From the NCBI RefSeq assembly GCF_014805685.1, contig NC_060893.1, positions 10,151,273 through 10,215,272 of the forward strand: a DNA stretch of 64,000 nt, in the 5' to 3' direction. The position numbers were made by a program, and so were the translations under genes. Shown here piece by piece: positions 12,050-25,023 of the stretch. Below the pieces are notes generated by a model, which worked only from the letters and a program-made list of their open reading frames with translations, ran no database searches and was not told the origin of the DNA. Positions within the stretch are counted from its first letter, which is position 1. Each line of letters starts with the position of its first letter. Source of the stretch: Silurus meridionalis (lineage: Eukaryota; Chordata; Actinopteri; Siluriformes; Siluridae).

Positions 12050-12676
12050 AAATTGGTGTATCTTGTATTAGAGCAGTTACATTTGGGTGCTTTGAGTACA
12101 ATTCTCTCATACCTACCACTGGACGTTCAACATGGCACCTCTTGGCAAAGAACTCTCTGAGGATTTGAGAATTTGAATTGTTGCTCTTCACAAAGATGGC
12201 TTAGGCTATAAGAAGATCCTTAACACCCTGAAACTGAGTTAAAGTACAGTGGCCAGGGTCATACAGAGGTTTTCCAAACGGGTTTCACTCCGAACAGACC
12301 TCGCAAAGATCGATCAAAGAAGTTGAGTCCTTGTTCAGGTGCAGAACCTGTGCATCCCTGGTGACTTTCATGCCCAGGAGGATTAATGCAGCGCTAAATA
12401 ACAGTGGTCCTCACACAAAATAATGGTGCTCATTTTAGACACCATTTTGACATGTTCACTTAGGGAGTGGTAACATTTTTTGCCAGTTATTTTGACAACA
12501 ATAGCTGTATTTTAAGTAATTTTTACAGGACAGTAGATCTGTACTGTTATACAAGCTGCACATTGACTACTGTTAAGTGCACCCAAGTTTCATTTCTATA
12601 GTATTGTCCTTTGAGAATATATACTAAAATAGTTGCTAAAAACTGAGGGGTGTACTCACTTTTATGAGATACTGCA
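12050..12676 (+). mobile_element. Relict, internally deleted Tc1-like transposon
   Basis: At 12130-12240 a broken frame encodes MAPLGKELSEDLR, then ALHKDGLGYKKI and STVARVIQRF, which is the paired-like helix-turn-helix N-terminus of a Tc1 transposase with in-frame stops. The segment ends GAGGGGTGTACTCACTTTTA followed by TGAGATACTGCA, a known terminal inverted repeat type. The catalytic domain is missing. Confidence 0.65.
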
Positions 12677-12679
12677 TAT

Positions 12680-13290
12680 ATATTAGCGGTGTAACGGTAT
12701 ATATAAACAAATTACCATGACAATGTTAGCTGATATTCACAAAATCCATGACTTGCCCTTCCAAACAGAAGGATTAAATGAAACCATGATCAGTTGATTT
12801 GACAATTCAGGCTTTAAAACTACCCTGCAAGATGGATCACATCTAGAAGTGATAAGGTTAAACCTTTCTGCAGGTTCACTGTAGAGTGAGAAAAGAGCCA
12901 TCACTTATCAGTCACCCAATCCTGACTCTAAAATGCTCTGCAAATGGTGAATGCAGTTAAATACAGCAGCTGAGCCCTTGGCATGCATCCTCCTTTTACA
13001 TATAACATTTCTTTATTTTTAATTTTTACATTTATGTTGACTGCTTTCATTGGGAATTTGTCTTTATGTCCTTTGCTTATAAAACCACAATTAGCTTTCT
13101 CAAAATGTGAATGAAAAACTGTGATATATATATAATGATATATAATGAAAACCGATACATATTTTTATTGCGGTTTGTAGTTTTAGTTAAAACAACAACA
13201 GTTGAATTACTTGTAGAATATATATGTGTAAGACCTTACACGGGTTTGATTACTTCTAAATTGTATTTGTATTTTTTATTTTAACAAGGT
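12680..13290. other. AT-rich non-coding stretch, nothing recognised
   Basis: No coding, RNA or repeat signal supported. Confidence 0.5.
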
Positions 13291-13295
13291 CTGAT

Positions 13296-13998
13296 AAATA
13301 TACCAGGAAATCCAGAGAGAAGAATTTCCCTACTTTTTTCCCACGCTTTGAACCCTGCGTCTTAAACAATGAAGCGCCTTATTTATGGATTTTTCCTGGG
13401 TTTTTCCCGGTTTCACAAGCTTCAAGCTTAAAAACTGAGCCCCATAACATTAGACCAATGAAATTGCCGAACGGTTTAAGGTAAACCAATGAAATTCTTT
13501 ATATTAAATCAGATGCGCCCCCAGTGAATCGTCCTGCACCACATCATAAATATGGATGCGGTTCCTCTGACGTTTGACCTGCCGTGCACTCGGACTGTCT
13601 ACAGGAAAGGAGAATCATTCGTCACGCTGAAAACAACCGGGCATGAAAAAAACGCACCTCACCTGTGTTCTGAGCTGCACGGCATCGGGAGAAAAGCTTC
13701 ACCGATGGTGATTTTTAAACGCATGACGATGCCAAAAGGTAAACTCCTGAGAGAAATAGTTGTGAAAGGAAGGAGGAAGACAGTGATCAATGACTTTCTT
13801 GGTAGACCACTGTTTAGATACAAGCCGTGTAACAGACACTGTCTTTCGTAAAAGGCTGTGTAAAGTTCATTAGTTTCAGTGTAGACACCTGAGGCTTATA
13901 GACAGGTGCGGCTTATTTATGTTCAAAATAAAAATCTTTGTACAATTCTGTGGTTGCGGCTTATATTTGGGTGCGCTTAATAGTCCGAAATTACGGTA
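13296..13998 (+). mobile_element. Non-autonomous pogo/Tigger-like DNA transposon, copy A
   Basis: Ends with GTGCGCTTAATAGTCCGAAA then TTACGGTA, and carries the internal phrase GCTTATAGACAGGTGCGGCT shared with copies at 50167-50969 and 61361-62047. At 13552-13740 it encodes MDAVPLTFDLPCTRTVYRKG, SFVTLKTTGHEK and SPMVIFKRMTMPKGKL, part of a pogo/Tigger-type DDE transposase domain. No intact catalytic domain remains. The left end is more diverged than the right. Confidence 0.7.
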
Positions 13999-14366
13999 CA
14001 TCGTTCATTAATTGTACATTTTACAGTTGTACAATTGTAAAGTTTCTTTGGAATAATCTGTACACACGAACCCGCATACAAACTCTTTATTATATGACAT
14101 TTAAAAAGAGTACACATGTAGAAAATGCACATTTGAAATGTTCAATCCTCCTGAGATTTTATTCAAGTTGATAAATTCCTTTATCTTTGACTTGTTAGTA
14201 CCACTAGATCCCTAAGGAAACTGTTTTATCAGTCTGGAACAAAGGAGGTGAAATGGAATGTTAAAAACCTAATCATAGTTTTATAACTGCACAGCCATCA
14301 ATATGTCAGTGACTTGAGTTGATAAGAAAAGCCAGGAGACAAACTTGATGTCACATGGACCATATA

Positions 14367-15972
<1,606 letters not shown>

Positions 15973-16240
15973 TATATTCTACCAGCATGGGGTCATGGTC
16001 CCAAGGTAGTAGTGGTCACTAGTCTTAGGGACGGATACAGCCATGGTGATCCATCTCTCACATGTTGTAATTCACATGTTGTCTTATATTTCTAATAGAA
16101 ATCTGAACCACCGATTTACAATCAGATTTTTGTTCTTTAACAGTCAATATAAATCACAAGATAATTAATAAGAATTCTAAAAAAAAAAAGATTCTTGCTT
16201 TTCATGTTCGCTGAGCTACATGCTGTAAATAAATGTGGCT

Positions 16241-17170
16241 TTAATCGTGTGTGTTGCTGTAGAGCTGTTGCTCCAAAAAGGCCAGGATTTTGTGCCAGGC
16301 ATCTTCCTGAGCTCGACTGTGAGTTTCCGTCTGTCCTCCCCACAGCACCATCTCTGCAATGTAATCCATTATAGCCATCAAAATGCAATCTGTTCTACAC
16401 TTTACAACAATAAAGTTTCAATTATTGCTTATGGACATTCATGTGCTCAGTGATCAGCTTAGTATTGGTAAACCTGCTTAAAAGCCTCTGAGAAGTTAAA
16501 CTCCTGGGCACATACACTTAATTAGGTGGTAGGTGGTAGATCAGTGGTTAAGGCATTAGACTTTGGACTGAAAGGTCACAAGTTCAAATCCCACCACCAC
16601 CTTGCTGCCACTGCTGGGCCCTTGAGCAAGTTGTAAGTCATTCTGGATAAGGATGTCTGCCAAATGCCATAAATAAAATTATTAAAGATGATGAGGTAGA
16701 ACTTAATCAAGTATGAGCAATCAGTTCTCTTATTCATGCTGCTATAAACTAAACTTTCTTTAGGCTTCTCCCATTAGGGGTCGCCACAGCGGATCATCCG
16801 TATTAATGATCCGCATGTTCGATTTGGCACGTTTTTTAGCTGGATGCCCTTCCTAACGCAACCCTCCCCATTTATCCAGGCTTGGGACCGGCACTAAGAG
16901 TGCACTCTATAAACTGAACAGCAAAATTTCAGTTCTTTTTTAACTGAACCTTAAAATTCAGTCAATACATAACCTTTCGTCCTTGTTCCTGCTAACATGA
17001 AGTTGCTGGCTTGGCAATGTGGAGTATAAGGAGGCTCGATTAGGTGGCCGGCTCCAGGGTAGGATAAAACGGTCAGCAGATGACTATTACCATCTTGCTC
17101 CATCATCAGCTTCATCTGTAAGAGGAAAATGGTAGAAAGTGACAGTTTTCCTTTTTATTCAACCTTTAAT

Positions 17171-17242
<72 letters not shown>

Positions 17243-19075
17243 GGTTAAAGGTTGAATAAAAAGGAAAACTGTACATAGATTTAAAATGCCTTAAAGACAA
17301 CATCACAATCAGCAAAATATTCATTAAACTACTCACATCATCTGCTGACTCTGATGCTGGACAATTTTGATCATCCTCCCCAACAATTAATAAAATAGGA
17401 CATTCGATACGATTCAACTGGTGAGAACAAACACAGTTTTTCAAACAATCAGCAAAAATTCTAATCATGAAAAATATGCTTTTCGAACTCTTACTTCAAT
17501 TTTTTTCGAAAGGTCATCTGGTATTGGTAGTAGAGAATCTCGCCAAATTTGTCTCTGGTACTTATCGTAGTAGGATTTCTTGGTCATGCTTAAGAATAAA
17601 ATATATTGTTTTGATTTAAATTGTCGAATAGCAGACAAAATACAACAAAAAAGAATCCCATAAAAGCAGCTATCTATCAGAGACATTTATTTCTGCTTTA
17701 ATTTACTATATCAGAATACCAGTGGAGCAAAGCTTTACATACATCAAGTGTACTATCTCTTTAATCAATCAGAAAGATTGATTAAATAAATGAATTTAGC
17801 TGTTCTTCCAAAACTATGCAATCTTTAGGAAGACAGAATATAGAATGAACTTAACAAGGCCTATACTCACATACAAAATAAATGATCATCAAATCCAGTT
17901 AGATACAGCAATTGCAAACATATGGTAAGTGTAAATAATGAAACCACATCTCTGTTTATAAGTTAAAAAAATATGAAACATTAATCTTACATGGAATGTA
18001 CATAATCTATAACTCACTTTGAGATCATTCCTGGAAAATCAACCAGGGGTCCACTGACAAGTAAAACATGACTTCCACTAATACAGACTATACATCTGGG
18101 CTGAAAAAAGTGAGAAGTGGGTATGAAAAGTAAAAACACACTGCAATAAAACACCAATATAATCTCAAAATAATAGAAAAGCCAAAACATGTCTATAGTA
18201 ATATGTAGTACATTAATAATGCTTCACACAAGGTCTAATCACATATGCTCATATATGATATGTCATGATTCTCTAAAAGCAACTGCTTTTAAATCAATGG
18301 TACTGTTGTAATAAAAACAAACATTAAATATTTTAGCCTCATCTACCTTTATCACTGAAGAATATGCTGTCATGTATATGGTCAAAAAAGCACCATATGA
18401 CAAACCCAAAATGGCAACTCTATCAGGGCACACCTGGGGATGCTCTCTCAGCATAGTGATGGCAGTCTAAGAGATGGGAGAGAGGAATGCCAAGATGTAA
18501 CAGTGCAGTGTATCTTCTTTTGAATATTTTCTTAGTCTTGGTATAATTTATATAAATGCAAAATTATACTATTTACATGTTGTAATATAATATTCAAATA
18601 CCTCAAAATAGTCTATCCCCAAATGCCGTAGCTTTCCACTGTTATCCAATGGGGCACAATACTCTAAAGATAATGAGATGTAGCCTCTGGATGCTAGTAG
18701 AGAAGAGCGATATTCCACTAGACCTCCCCCTCCACCCCAGAGGTCCAGCACAGCAGGAAAAGGACCAGGACCTAGAGTACAATACATTTCTAAATCTAGT
18801 TGATAATACCAGGTATTGAAATATGTCAAGATCAATTCACCAATGCAATCTTCATATTTCATAAGGGTTGTACCTGGTGGGATAAAAAGAGTCCCCATTA
18901 ATCCTTTCTGTGTAACATCAACTCTCTGCACTCCAGGGGCCATGTACCACTGCTGTGCCACAACTGATGCCACATGAGGTTTCTCCTGGAAGGCCTGGGT
19001 AAGATGGTCTTTGTACACAGATATGTGTACATTAGTTGGTGCCTGGACATCCTTCTTCCTCAATCTTTCAATAGC

Positions 19076-19164
<89 letters not shown>

Positions 19165-22100
19165 ACGACCCAGTCTAGGGTTAGGCCGGACAGAGTATTT
19201 AGCTCGGGATTCAAAAGAATGGATCTTATAAATTGACCACAAACACACACAAAAGGGTTTGCTACACAGGTGTTAATATATTAACACATATATGTACACA
19301 GACTTTACAGGCTTGTCTTCAGGGTGGGCCAAGGCCAAAATAACAAACAAAAAGGACTATTTTGGGGAAGCTACCTTTCCTTAAAACAAAGAAAAGGAAA
19401 ATACAACCAGCTTCCCTAACTCCCTGCTTCAAAAACAAAAGACAAAGCAATCCCTCACTCAAAGTAAATGGCAGCCACACCCCTAATGCCAGTGACATAA
19501 ATATGTACAGTGAACAAAGATTTTACAATATAATACAAAAGAAATATATACAACCAACCGTGGCTAAACAAGCTCAAGGTCAGTAAACAGGCAGAGGTCA
19601 ACAACAACAAAGCTATGTCCCAAACACCAAAACAAACAGTCAAAACGCCACTACAACAACTCTTCTCGATTGCTTCGCTCCTTCCTCCTTAAATAGGAAC
19701 TGGTGGATGATGTCATCGTGAAGGAGGTGGGATCAGCCAGGCTAGGCAGGTCTCAAACTCTGGAGTGGATCGGACCTGCACACAAGGCACATATACAGAA
19801 CCCCAATGTGGACATGGGCTACCTAGGGTTGTAACACCCCCCCACCTAAGTGTGAACCCACTGGGTTCACAATAAAAATAAAAAAAAACAACCCTTTCTC
19901 CCCTCTAACCACGGGATAAGGTGTCAGCTAAAACATTTAGTTTTCCCTTTTTATGGCTAATCACCAAGTTGAATCCCTGTATAATGAGAGACCATCGCAT
20001 TAACCGCTGATTGGTATTACACATGCGGTTCAAGAAAACTAGGGGGTTGTGATCAGTTACAACTTGAACAGGAGTAAGACAGTCACTAAGGTAGACCTCA
20101 AGTGTTGGACGCCAACTGCAAAGCAAGAGCTTCTTTTCAATCGTGCTATAGTTAAGCTGGTGTTTTAAAAACTTCTTTGAGAAGTAACAAACAGGGTGTT
20201 CTATCCCCTGATCATCCTCCTGTAGAAGCACCGCACCTGCACCTGTGTTACTGGCATCAACCTCCAACTTGAATGGTCTGCTCAGGTCTGGAGCAGACAG
20301 AACTGGGGAGCTAGTTAGGAAGAGTTTAACTGCCTCAAAAGCTGACTGACACTCTTGGGACCACTCGAACGAAACACATTTCCGTAATAAACTGGTAAGG
20401 GGCAAAACCACATCCGAAAAATTCTTACAGAAACACCGGTAATATCCAGCCATTCCTAAAAACCGACGGAGATCACGCCTTGTCTGAGGTGCTGGGAACA
20501 TGCATATGGCCTGAACCTTGGCACTTAACGGCTTCACCACCCCTTGTCCTACCTGTTTACCTAAATAGGACACAACTCCTTTGCCAAACTCACATTTGTC
20601 CAAATTCAAAACTAAAGACGCATTTGAAAGACGTGTAAAGACGAGTTCTAGTTTTTCCAAGTGTTGTTCCCAGGTATCTGAATAAATGACAACATCATCT
20701 AGGTAAGCAGCACAGTTCGAAACATCCCCCAGGACTCTATTCATTAACCGCTGGAAGGTCGCTGGGGCATTACGAAGGCCAAACGCCATCACGGTATACT
20801 GGAGGAAATTGTCTGGCGTGGCGAAGGCAGAGATCTCAGCTGCACGGTGGGAAAGGGGAACCTGCCAATAACCCTTAAGGAGGTCCAACTTAGTAGTGAA
20901 TTTAGATGCACCAACAGAATCAACACAATCTTCCATCCGTGGCAGAGGAAACGAATCAGGCTTTGTCACAGCATTCACCTTTCGAAAATCTGTACAGAAA
21001 CGAACAGAACCATCAGCTTTTGGTACCAACAGGCAAGGGGAGCACCAGGGGCTCACACTTGGAACAGCTAAACCATTTTCTAGGAGATAATCTATTTCCT
21101 GCTTCATAATTGCTCGCTTAACAGGACTTACGAGATACGGGTGTTGTCTAATCGGTTCATGACCACCAACATCAATGTCATGCTCCAAGACATTAGTAAG
21201 GGATGGCACATCCGCAAACAATTTGGGAAACTTGCTTATTAGCTCCTTAATGTCTTTCTGGAACAACTGGGGCAACCCTTCCAACTTCTCTGACAACCGC
21301 TCTAAGGCCTCAGAGTTGGGTACCTGAAGAGAAGACATGCAGTTTCTACCAAGGTGTAATTCATCAACCTCAGGGGAGTACTCAGCAGGAGAAATTCGCC
21401 CGTCCACTGAAACGGCAACCACCGGTACTACGGTTGAAGTCGGTTTGGACTGCATAGGTGAAGAACGAGCATGATACTTTTTCAGCAGGTTGATATGACA
21501 CACACGGGTACTACTTCTACGTCCAGGTGTGCTAAGGATATAATTAGTTGGAGTTGGACTCAATTTTTGCTTTACCTCGTAAGGCCCCGCAAACTGTCTC
21601 TGGAGAGACGATCCTGGCACAGGTAATAAGGCCAATACAAAGTCTCCAACACAAAAAGAGCGTGAGACAGCCTTACGATCGTACCGCTTTTTCATCGCAT
21701 CTTGGGAAGAACCGAGAGCAGAGCGTGCCTTTTCCCTGGCTAACTGCAAACGATCACGAAGAAGTCGAACATCCTTTAAAATGGTCCTTCCCAGAGGAGG
21801 AGGACCCTTTGCCAACCACTGTTCCTGCAATGCCTTTAAGGGACCCCTCACGGTGTGACCAAACACAAGGTCCGAAGGGCTAAAGCCAAGAGATTCTTGT
21901 ACCGCATCACGAACGGCAAACAGTAAGAGAGGCACCCCCTCATCCCAATCTTTACCCGATTCAACACAGAAGGTGCACAGCATGGTTTTAAACGTCTGGT
22001 GAAAGCGCTCCAAGGCACCCTGTGACTCTGGATGATAAGCACTCGAACACTGGTGGGAAATTCGCAACACACGCATCACCTGCGAGAACAACTGTGACTT

Positions 22101-24959
22101 GAAGTTTGTCCCACGATCGGTTTGTACATATCTCGGAAGTCCAAAGGTAGTAAAAAACTTAATGAGAGCTTTAACCACTGCTTTTGATTTAAGTGTACGC
22201 ATGGGAAACGCCTCAGGGAACCGTGTGGCAGCACACATGACAGTTAACAAGTAACAGTTACCAGAGCTAGTTTTAGGCAATGGTCCAACACAATCCACAA
22301 TGATCCGTTCAAACGGGTCTGTGCTGACCACAATGGGGTTTAGGGGAGCCGGCGGAACAACCTGATTGGGTTTGCCCACTATCTGACAGGTATGACAGGT
22401 CTTGCAGTACCTTATAACATCACTCTTAATACCAGGCCAGAAGAAATAACGCAGGATACGCTGATAGGTCTTGCGAATCCCTGCATGTCCTGAACAAGGA
22501 TGATCATGAGCCAAACTAAGAACATGCTTCCGAAATAAACAAGGAACCACCAGCTGGAATGTTTCCAACCAACGATCATCAGGACTGACGGGGGACCATT
22601 TCCTCATCAGCACCCCATCTTCAATACGATACATTGACTGGTACCTCTCGGAACTAGATTGATTAGCTGCCAACTCAAAACACTGTGTTAATGAAGGGTC
22701 AGATTTCTGAGCAGCCACTAACTGGTCACGTGTCACTGGTTGGTCTATCTCAAAGCCGTCATCAGCACATCCCTCATGCAACACATCAAGCGGTTCACTA
22801 GACTCTTCAACAGGCTCCTCTTGAGACAGAAAAGACACAGAAAGATCAACCACATCACCCAATTTTCTTTGCTGGGCCCGTGTCAACACACAAACAGGGA
22901 ACACAGAGGAGTGCATGTCATTAGGTGAAGGGGAAATACTCACAGGTTCTGAAACTACTTCAGGTAAGGAGAAGACCCTAGTTCCAGCTACGTCATTCCC
23001 TAGAATGACTGAAACACCTGCAACTGGTAGCTCAGAGCGCACAGCTACCTTCACTAGCCTGGAAATATTCTCCATTTCTAAATATACTATGTGCAATGGT
23101 ACACGAATTACCTCCATACCAATACCTTGAATCAGTACATCACTACCAGCATATGAAGCTTCAGAAAATGGTAGTGTGTTTTCCAGCACAAACGTCTGCG
23201 CTGAGCCTGTATCTCTCAATATACTTACAGGCTGTTTATCCTGGCCAACACCAAAAGATACATAACCTGAAAACACAAATGATTTAAACACTGGCTCTAT
23301 TTCATCAGGGGTGCTTTGGGGAACCACTACTGCGTTCACCTTTTTGATCTCTGTCTGCTGTTTCAATTGCTTCCGCCTTAAGACTGGACAGTTTGCGATA
23401 ACATGCCCTGCCTCATGACAATAAAAACAGCGGCGGGAACCGTCTGAAGAGCTAGGGACAATACGAACTTTTCTGGCAGGACTAGGGGCAGACACAACCT
23501 TCCGAGATGACGGAGGACTGAATACAACTTTATGAGTTAATACAAACTCATCTGAAAATATAGCCGCCTTGGCCAGCGTGTCGGTCTTTTGCTCATTTAA
23601 ATGAACCACCAGCTGCTCAGGTAGACATGACTTAAACTCTTCCAGCAACATAAGTTCTTTAAGCTGGTTGAAATCACTAACCCCACTAGCTGAACACCAT
23701 TTATCCAACAGCGTGGCTTTCTCACGAGCAAACTCCACATAAGTCTGGCTAACAGACTTCACAGTGTTCCTGAAGTTTTGCCGATATGCTTCCGGCACAC
23801 GCTCATATGCACGGAGCACTGTAGCTTTCACGGTCTCATAATCCAAACTCTGCTCTAGAGTAAGTGCAGAACATGCTTCCTGTGCCTTACCCGACAGTTT
23901 ACACTGTAATAACAGAGTCCACAAACCTTTTGGCCAGTTTAAAGTTGTAGCAATCCTCTCGAATACAGCAAAGTAAGCATCAACCTCGTTTTCCCGAAAT
24001 ATTGGCACTAACCCAATGTGTCGGCTAACATCAAAGGCAAGCGGGCTTACCGTTGAGGACTCGGCTGGGGTGGACGGTGGCCTGGAGTGTTCAGCGGCAA
24101 CAGGAGACGGGGAGGCAACGGTTGAGGACCTAAATGTCCGTGGCAGAGGCACCGGCTTCCCCACTGATCTGCCAGGTTGCTTTTTCCCTCAATTTCCAAC
24201 TCCGTTCTCGGACTCGCAAGAACTGCGTTTGGTACTCCTGCCGCTTAATCTCCACTTCAAGCTCTTTGAGAGCAAGCTGCCAACCGGGATCCACTGTACG
24301 AGCATGGGGCTGCTCACGACTTAACTCAACCTCCTCCGGCTCAGTCATAGCTTCCGCTCTGCCAGGAGCCTGAGTGGGTTGGGTAATCTGCGCAGCGCCT
24401 CCTGGAGGTGCATCCCTTTCAGGTAAGACCTGTTGAGCCACGAGTGCCTCATATAGTGCCGCTTTGACGACCTTCTTGCTAGCAGTCCGACAAAGGGACA
24501 CATTAAAAAAGTCAGCAATCAAGAGGAGATCATCCTTTCTACACTCATCAAATACCTCTAACGAAGGACACAAAGTGAATGTGATCAAATCAAATGCCAT
24601 ATATGTACACAGACTTTACAGGCTTGTCTTCAGGGTGGGCCAAGGCCAAAATAACAAACAAAAAGGACTATTTTGGGGAAGCTACCTTTCCTTAAAACAA
24701 AGAAAAGGAAAATACAACCAGCTTCCCTAACTCCCTGCTTCAAAAACAAAAGACAAAGCAATCCCTCACTCAAAGTAAATGGCAGCCACACCCCTAATGC
24801 CAGTGACATAAATATGTACAGTGAACAAAGATTTTACAATATAATACAAAAGAAATATATACAACCAACCGTGGCTAAACAAGCTCAAGGTCAGTTTCCC
24901 CTTTTTGAATCAGAGGAGACCGAAAGCAATGTCCCGAACACCAAAACAAACAGGGTTGT

Positions 24960-25023
<64 letters not shown>

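Larger units (their letters stand above)
19161..24963 (-). mobile_element. Ty3/gypsy LTR retrotransposon with Gmr1-type domain order
   Basis: A 5.8 kb element bounded by TGTTAC...GTAACA ends inside intron 2 of ACOT/BAAT copy 2, in the host gene's sense orientation. Internal order is gag, protease, integrase, reverse transcriptase, RNase H. Most gypsy elements have integrase last; integrase ahead of RT with gypsy-type sequences is the hallmark of the Gmr1 group known from fish and other animals. The 3' LTR (19161-19836) and polypurine tract are complete. The 5' LTR (24598-24963) is shortened and rearranged, and the 5' untranslated/primer-binding region is absent. The shared 298 bp of the two LTRs show no difference by eye, indicating a recent insertion. 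Confidence 0.93.

Noticed and set aside
16515..16600. Possible tRNA gene (A- and B-box-like words)
   Set aside because: No cloverleaf could be formed and the sequence continues into a LINE-like tail; it is a SINE head.
19068..19250. Open frames made of Tyr-Ile repeats through (TA)n tracts (also at 17166, 33073, 42778, 50948, 24673)
   Set aside because: They translate dinucleotide repeats and have no independent support.
19905..24164. Endogenous retrovirus with envelope gene
   Set aside because: No third frame with signal peptide, transmembrane segment or envelope motif follows RNase H; only about 70 bp separate its stop from the 3' LTR.
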